A stretch of 64,000 bases of DNA from Caulobacteraceae bacterium PMMR1 (lineage in GTDB: Bacteria > Pseudomonadota > Alphaproteobacteria > Caulobacterales > Caulobacteraceae), in assembly GCA_000733915.1 (NCBI GenBank), contig JPOM01000001.1, forward strand, positions 930,001-994,000, written 5' to 3'. Below, piece by piece: positions 59,545-64,000 of the stretch; position 1 is the stretch's first letter, and each line of letters begins with the position of its first letter. The notes under the pieces are model-generated. The model worked only from the letters and a program-made list of their open reading frames with translations. It did not search any database and had not been told where the DNA came from. The position numbers and the translations under genes are program-made.

Positions 59545-59545
59545 G
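59540..59545. repeat. right target-site duplication CCTAGG of the IS
   Basis: Six-base copy directly after the right inverted repeat. It contains two stop codons: TAG for the transposase on the plus strand and TAG for the minus-strand gene at 59541-60251. Confidence 0.85.
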
Positions 59546-60251
59546 CGCTTTCGAGCGCCGTCAGCTCGAAGACTGAGGCGAGATAGCCCTCGACCACGCC
59601 CTTCACGTAGACCGGCTCGGGTTCGGCGGTGATCCACATGTCGTAGGGCGGGTGGTCGTTGGTGAAGCCGACAAAGCGGACGCGGCGGCAGGCGAAGGTC
59701 CCCGCCGGAACGGTGACCTCGTCCTCGCCCACGAACTCGAGCCCGCTGCGCGTGGTGGCCAGCGTCGGCCCCGTCGCGCCGAGATGATGCAGGGAGTGCA
59801 GGAGGTTCAGGGGCCAGAAATGTCTGTGCCCGGGCCCCTGCTCGAAGGGAAACGCCGCGGCCAGCCAGGCGTCGGCCTGCAGGCCGTGGGTGCCAAAGCC
59901 CCGGAGCCGCCCGGGCGGCAAGGGCAGCCGCTCGCTCACGCGCTTTGCCTCCGCCGTCAGCACCTCGCCTTCCGCCTCCGCCTCTGTGAAGCGGAACCAG
60001 CCCGAGCCGGCGAAGGCGCCGTTGCGCTGGATGCGGACGGTCGCGTCGTGCGGGCTCCAGTCCGGGTGCACCGACTGCAGCGCGTCGCGCACGATGTGCT
60101 CGCCTTGGAACTCCAGCTCGCAGTGGGTGGAGAGGGTGCGCATCCCGTCCCGTCCCGTGGAGCACCGCCAGGTCTCAAACCCCCAGAGCGCGCCGTCGTT
60201 GTGGCGATAGGCGATGCGCCCGGTGCGGCCGGGCAGGGGGGCGAAGCTCAT
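59541..60251 (-). CDS. uncharacterised protein, possibly a lipocalin-like sensor or binding protein
   Basis: 236 residues from the ATG at 60251. Pattern of short beta strands with aromatic residues: RIAYRHNDGALWGFETWRCS, MRTLSTHCELEFQGEHIVRD, ATVRIQRNGAFAGSGWFRFT, FGTHGLQADAWLAAAFPFEQ, GHRHFWPLNLLHSLHHL. A repeat of these elements suggests a beta-barrel. I do not recognise the family. It starts in the stop codon of the NTF2-like gene upstream, so the two are likely cotranscribed. Its stop is in the IS target site. Confidence 0.65.
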   Translation of the reverse strand: MSFAPLPGRTGRIAYRHNDGALWGFETWRCSTGRDGMRTLSTHCELEFQGEHIVRDALQSVHPDWSPHDATVRIQRNGAFAGSGWFRFTEAEAEGEVLTAEAKRVSERLPLPPGRLRGFGTHGLQADAWLAAAFPFEQGPGHRHFWPLNLLHSLHHLGATGPTLATTRSGLEFVGEDEVTVPAGTFACRRVRFVGFTNDHPPYDMWITAEPEPVYVKGVVEGYLASVFELTALESA

Positions 60252-60733
60252 CTCGGGCTCCTCAAGAGGTCGGGCTCGGCGCGAGCCTGATAGGCGCGGC
60301 GGACGAAGGGCAGGGGGCCCTGGGCGGCCTCCATGTAGTGGGCGAAGACCCAGCCCTCGGCCGTGCGCTTCAGAACGGCGGACGCCTTGACCTCGCCGCC
60401 GATCGGGGGCGGCGGGATCGGGCCGGCAGCGCGCAACTCCGCCGTCCAGACCAGCCGCCAGATCATCAGCGCCACGTCCGGCGCGATCGCCTTGATCCGC
60501 CGGTCCGCGGTGCGCACGCCGAAGCGCGCGATCAGCGCCTCGCAGGCCCGCCAGTAGCGCTCCACCGCGGGCCAGCCCACCAGGATGTCGGCTTCCTCCT
60601 CCGGGCCCCACCAGGGCTCCTCCTCGTCCGCGGCCCAAAGGCTGCGCAGGGCCGCATAGTCTTGGGCGTTCCAGATCGCCTCGTAGCGGTCGATCAGGGC
60701 GCGCAGGGCGGCGCGGTCGGCCTCGTCCAGCAT
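60248..60733 (-). CDS. SnoaL/NTF2-like protein
   Basis: 161 residues with the cone-shaped NTF2-like fold: ALRALIDRYEAIWNAQDYAA, LRSLWAADEEEPWWGPEEEA and VLKRTAEGWVFAHYMEAAQG. Members are small-molecule-binding or isomerase-like enzymes. No catalytic motif stands out. It is between the VOC gene and the uncharacterised gene; all three are probably one operon. Confidence 0.8.
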   Translation of the reverse strand: MLDEADRAALRALIDRYEAIWNAQDYAALRSLWAADEEEPWWGPEEEADILVGWPAVERYWRACEALIARFGVRTADRRIKAIAPDVALMIWRLVWTAELRAAGPIPPPPIGGEVKASAVLKRTAEGWVFAHYMEAAQGPLPFVRRAYQARAEPDLLRSPR

Positions 60734-60737
60734 GGGC

Positions 60738-61565
60738 TCATGCGCCCTTCAGGGTCAGGCTCTCGCCGTCGGGACCGCGCAGATGGCGCGCCTCGCCGCC
60801 GCCCCGCCCGGTCAGGGTCACGCCGGCCAGGCCGGCCCGGGGCCGAGGCTGAGGTTGGGGCCGGGACTGAAGTGCGGGCTGGGGCGGCAGCTGATCGAGC
60901 TCGATCAGGGCCTCGTCGCGAAGGGGGAAGGTCGCCAATTGGTGGCGCGCATCGTCTCCCAGCCCATAGGCCTGGGCGATGCCGGTGACGCGCGAGGCGA
61001 TCGGCTTTGGGACCGCCTGGCCGAGGGTCTCGGCCCACCAGGCGGCGGAGCGGTCCAGCTCGCTCACGCCCAGGATGGCGGCGAAGACCTGATCCACCTC
61101 CGACTTCGCGCGGGGAAGGGCGAAGCCCGGCGTCTCGCCTGCGATCTCGGTCAGGTAGAGCAGCTCGCCCGCGGGACCGCGCACCTGCATAGCGCTGATC
61201 TTGTCGGTGAAGCTCAGCTCGAGCCGGCGGGGCGGGCCGACCCAGGGCAGCACGCCCTTGTCCAGCCTGGCCGCCAGCCCGTGCAGGTCCGCCACCACCA
61301 GCTCGAGCGCCGCCCAGCCCGGGACGGCGAAGGCCTGGGCGGGTTCGGCGCTCCGGTCCTCGATCAGGTGAAGGCGAAAAGGATGGCCGCTCGAGGACGC
61401 CAGCGTCATGGCGGGCGCGCCCTGAAGTCCCGAGGCGTTGTCAGGTCCGTCGTCCGGCGTCGGCCCACGCCACACCTCGCGATAGCCGAGCTGGTCGACA
61501 TAGGCCCGCCGGCTGTCCGACAGCGAGGGCGTGATCACGACGGCTTCGGCGAGGGTCGTCCACAT
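60738..61565 (-). CDS. VOC-family (glyoxalase/bleomycin-resistance-like) protein
   Basis: 275 residues from the ATG at 61565 (MWTTLAEAVVITPSLSDSRR); the ATG at 61601 is an alternative. Two vicinal-oxygen-chelate modules: residues 1-125 (SDSRRAYVDQLGYREVW, AALELVVADLHGLAARLD) and 130-250 (VDQVFAAILGVSELDRSAAW, WAETLGQAVPKPIASRV). The usual metal His/Glu are partly missing, so it may bind rather than catalyse. Dioxygenase, isomerase or resistance protein are all possible. Confidence 0.75.
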   Translation of the reverse strand: MWTTLAEAVVITPSLSDSRRAYVDQLGYREVWRGPTPDDGPDNASGLQGAPAMTLASSSGHPFRLHLIEDRSAEPAQAFAVPGWAALELVVADLHGLAARLDKGVLPWVGPPRRLELSFTDKISAMQVRGPAGELLYLTEIAGETPGFALPRAKSEVDQVFAAILGVSELDRSAAWWAETLGQAVPKPIASRVTGIAQAYGLGDDARHQLATFPLRDEALIELDQLPPQPALQSRPQPQPRPRAGLAGVTLTGRGGGEARHLRGPDGESLTLKGA

Positions 61566-61607
61566 GGCCGCCGTTGTCGCCCCGCAGTTCCGGTGAAGCA
61601 AGCGGGC

Positions 61608-62453
61608 TCAGGGCCGGGGCGGCCCGGTCCACTCCCAGTGCCAGGGCTCGAACGCATAAGGGCGAAAGCCGAAGGCGGCCGCGTGCGCGACCAGCCAGCG
61701 GTAGACCGGGGTGCGGCTCTGGTAGAGCCGGTTCTCCGGCGTGGTCGCGTCCGCCGCCTGGCCCGGGGCATGGCCGAGGTAGAGGTCCACCGCCGTGCCG
61801 GTCCGGTGCGGCGAGCAGAGCGCGCGTCCCGCGCCGTCGCAGTTGCCCTGCACGTCGCAGCGCGCCTGATCGGCCGCCGGGTCGCGATAGCTGGAGAAGA
61901 CGGTGAGGACGTCCGGCGAGGTCGCCTCCTCCGGCAGGTCCTTCAGGGCGGCCGCGCGCATCGCTCGGAACGCGGCGGCTACGTCGGCGCGCAGCTGCTG
62001 CGGCCGGTCGTCGGCGGTCTCAGTGCGATCGAGCGTGACGAGGTCCATAGCCGCGGCGGGATCGGGGCAGACCTTGGCGACGCGGGCCATGACGAAGGGC
62101 CGGCGTTCCTGCCAGACTCCCTTCAGCAGGGTGAAGCTTTCGGGCGAGACCGTTCCGTCCGGGGGCGCGCCATGGGCGGCCTGGAAGCGCCCGAGCGCGG
62201 CGGCGAAGGCATTGCTCTCCGGCGGGCAGGCGGTCCCGATCTCGGCCATGATCAGGGGCGCATAGGCCGCCCAGCCCGTCTCCGGCCGTCCGAACGGCGC
62301 GAAGGGCAGGGTCAGAATGCGCTCGCCGTTGGCCGCCGCCGCGGCTTCGTAGGCGCGAGGCTCCGCGCAGGTCTCAGCTAGGCCCTGGGCGCGGGCGCCG
62401 CCGGCGAGCACCAGCAGCCCGAGCGCGGCGGCCAGGCCGAGAGCGACCCTCAC
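61608..62453 (-). CDS. D-alanyl-D-alanine carboxypeptidase (VanY/M15-like), exported
   Basis: 281 residues. Signal peptide (ALGLAAALGLLVLAGGARA), a peptidoglycan-binding-like region (AALGRFQAAHGAPPDGTVSPE), then the M15 core with CSPHRTGTAVDLYLG (His and Asp) and FEPWHWEWTG (Glu-x-Trp-His). It trims peptidoglycan stem peptides in the periplasm. Several cysteines (DVQGNCDGAGRALCSPHR) may pair. It ends 5 bases before the M13 gene stop region. Confidence 0.9.
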   Translation of the reverse strand: MRVALGLAAALGLLVLAGGARAQGLAETCAEPRAYEAAAAANGERILTLPFAPFGRPETGWAAYAPLIMAEIGTACPPESNAFAAALGRFQAAHGAPPDGTVSPESFTLLKGVWQERRPFVMARVAKVCPDPAAAMDLVTLDRTETADDRPQQLRADVAAAFRAMRAAALKDLPEEATSPDVLTVFSSYRDPAADQARCDVQGNCDGAGRALCSPHRTGTAVDLYLGHAPGQAADATTPENRLYQSRTPVYRWLVAHAAAFGFRPYAFEPWHWEWTGPPRP

Positions 62454-62457
62454 GGCC

Positions 62458-64000
62458 TTACCAGACCCGGACCCGGGCGCTCGGCGTCAGATAGAGCTTC
62501 TCGCCCGGCTTGACGTCGAAGGCTCCATACCAGGCGTCGAGGTTGCGCACGGTCTGCGCCCGGTACTGCGCAGGCGCGTGGCCGTCGGTGAGCAGCTGCT
62601 GGCGGAGCGCCTGTTCCCGCGTCTTGCTACGCCAGGTCTGGGCGAAGGAGAGGAAGAACTGCTGCTCGCCGCTCAGGCCGTCCACCACCGGCGCCGGCTT
62701 GCCGCCCAGCGACATCTTCCAGGCGTCATAGGCGGCTGAGAGGCCGGCCACGTCGGCGATGTTCTCCGCCAGCGTCTGCTCGCCCTTCACGCACAGGTCC
62801 GGGAAGGGGCAGTAGCCGTCGAACTGCTTTGCGAGACCCTGGCCAGACGCCTGGAAGTGGGCGAAATCCGACTTGGTCCACCAGTCGCGCAGGCGACCGT
62901 GGCTGTCGAACTCCGCGCCGTTGTTGTCGAAGCTGTGGCTGATCTCGTGGCCGATGATCGCGCCTACCGAGCCGTAGTTCACCGCAGCGGTCGCCTTCGG
63001 GTCGAAGTGCGGAGGCTGAAGCTCCGCGGCCGGGAAGTTCAGCGCGTTCAGCACGGGCAGGTTCACCGCGTTCACCAGCTGAGGCGTCATCACCCACTCG
63101 CGGCGGTCCACAGGCCGGCCCAGGCGCGCCAGCTTCACCTTGGTGTCGAAAAGGTCCGCCCGCATCTGATTGCCGAGCGCGTCGCCGCGCACGATCCGCA
63201 GGGCCGAGTAGTCCTGCCATTTGTCGGGATAGCCTACGCCCACGATCAGGGCGGTGAGCTTGGCCTTGGCCTCGGTCTTGGTGGCCGGCGCCATCCAGTC
63301 CAGCGCATCGATGCGACGGCTGAAGGCGGCCTTGATGTTGGCGACCATCGCCTGGACGGCGGCCTTGTCGGCGGGCGGGAAGTACTTGGCCGCATAGAGC
63401 CGCCCGACCGCCTCGCCCAGGGCGCCGTTGGTGGCCCCCACCGCCCGCTTCCAGCGCGGCGCCAGCGCCGGCGTGCCCGACAGGGTCTTGCCGTAGAAAG
63501 CGAAGCGCTCGTCGACGAAGGCCTTCGGCAGGAGGCCGGAGTTGCGGTCGATCAGGTGGAAGGCCAGCAGGTCCTTCCAGGTCTCCAGCGGCTCGGAGCC
63601 GATCAGGGCCGCCTCGCCCGTGATGGCCGACGGCTGCCAGGCGACGAAGCGCTGCTGCGCGCCCAGGCCCGCGGCGGCGAACAGCGCCGTCCAGTCCACG
63701 CCCGGCGCCTTCCGGGCGAAGTCGGCGCGGGTCCACGGATTGTTGCCCTTGGCCGGGTCCTCGGTGTCGGTCAGCGACCAGTGCGTCTTGGCGATGGCGG
63801 TCTCGAGCGCCACGATCCGGCTGGCCTTGGCCTGCGCGTCCGCCACCCCGCCAGCGTCAGCACCTTGGCCACGTGCGCGCGGAAGGCGTCGCGGATCGCG
63901 GCCATGCGCGGGTTGTCCTGGATGTAGAACTCTCGGTTCGGCAGGCTCAGCCCGCCCTGCAGCAGGAAGGGCGCGTAGCGGGTGGGCGCATTCAGGTCGG
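62458..64000 (-). pseudogene. M13 zinc metallopeptidase, frameshifted and cut by window edge
   Basis: Neprilysin/PepO-like protease. From 62458 to 63846 the frame is open (462 residues) and includes the zinc site VGAIIGHEISHSFDNNGAEF, the second motif LAENIADVAGLSAAYDAWKM and the C-terminus LTPSARVRVW. Upstream the expected LTLAGVADAQAKASRI is broken at 63846-63849: four Cs on the plus strand should be five, and on the minus strand the frame reads LTLAGWRTRR. The rest of the gene (NREFYIQDNPRMAAIRDAFR) continues to the window end. A one-base error in a homopolymer is quite possible. Confidence 0.75.

Overview
The window is G+C-rich, densely coded DNA from an alphaproteobacterium, most likely a Caulobacterales member (Phenylobacterium/Caulobacter-like). 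The evidence is a FtsZ with the Caulobacter-type N-terminus ([15 protein letters not shown]) and C-terminal peptide ([13 protein letters not shown]) followed by lpxC, an rpsL-rpsG-fusA-tuf block, rpmH-rnpA-yidC-engB, a TonB-receptor remnant and CtrA-like TTAA-N7-TTAA sites. The assignment rests on recognised sequence features only; no database search was possible. Genes are packed with many 4-bp ATGA/GTGA/TTGA overlaps, and GTG/TTG starts are common.

Layout: 1-3.0 kb, end of an OPT transporter and a kynurenine operon (kynU-kynA-RAM-domain protein). 3.0-5.7 kb, an internally deleted TonB receptor and an orphan nuoG. 5.9-10.4 kb, the str block. 10.4-14.8 kb, prmA/ppiase, ftsZ and lpxC. 14.9-17.4 kb, an ECF sigma/anti-sigma pair divergent from a subtilase, with a perfect 10-bp-arm palindrome between them. 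17.5-22.3 kb, guaB-MAPEG-rsmB-guaA. 22.5-32.1 kb, a zone where healthy genes (dprA, plsY, a GGDEF protein, purE) alternate with broken ones: an arsB-like pump with an in-frame stop, a deletion fusion of xylB to a DUF4198 gene, an ABC-F scrap, a frameshifted purK, and a glycosyltransferase and an unknown gene with several lesions each.

32.1-42.9 kb: rlmN, then a one-direction cluster of ACP, ketosynthase, HAD phosphatase, class III aminotransferase, arginase-like hydrolase, SMR, alpha/beta hydrolase, SMR, FemAB/GNAT-type acyltransferase and two tandem fatty acid desaturases. I read it as a pathway that makes, N-acylates or desaturates, and exports an amine-containing lipid or small molecule. 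I cannot match it to a described pathway, and it is the best candidate here for an undescribed system. 43.0-47.5 kb holds two histidine kinases, one OmpR-type regulator and a TVP38 membrane protein.

47.6-50.7 kb: rpmH-rnpA-yidC-engB, where rnpA has no ATG/GTG/TTG start. 50.7-58.5 kb: a lipoprotein, ROK kinase, receiver protein with small partner, wrbA, thioesterase, acyl-CoA dehydrogenase, DUF3253, a lipoprotein hydrolase and a leucine-type dehydrogenase preceded by three 17-bp direct repeats. At 58.5-59.5 kb an IS481-family element sits in a CCTAGG palindrome that supplies the stop codons of three genes. The window ends with an NTF2-like, a VOC, a VanY-type and a frameshifted M13 peptidase gene. 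Several single-base lesions could be sequencing errors; the large deletions and fusions are unlikely to be.
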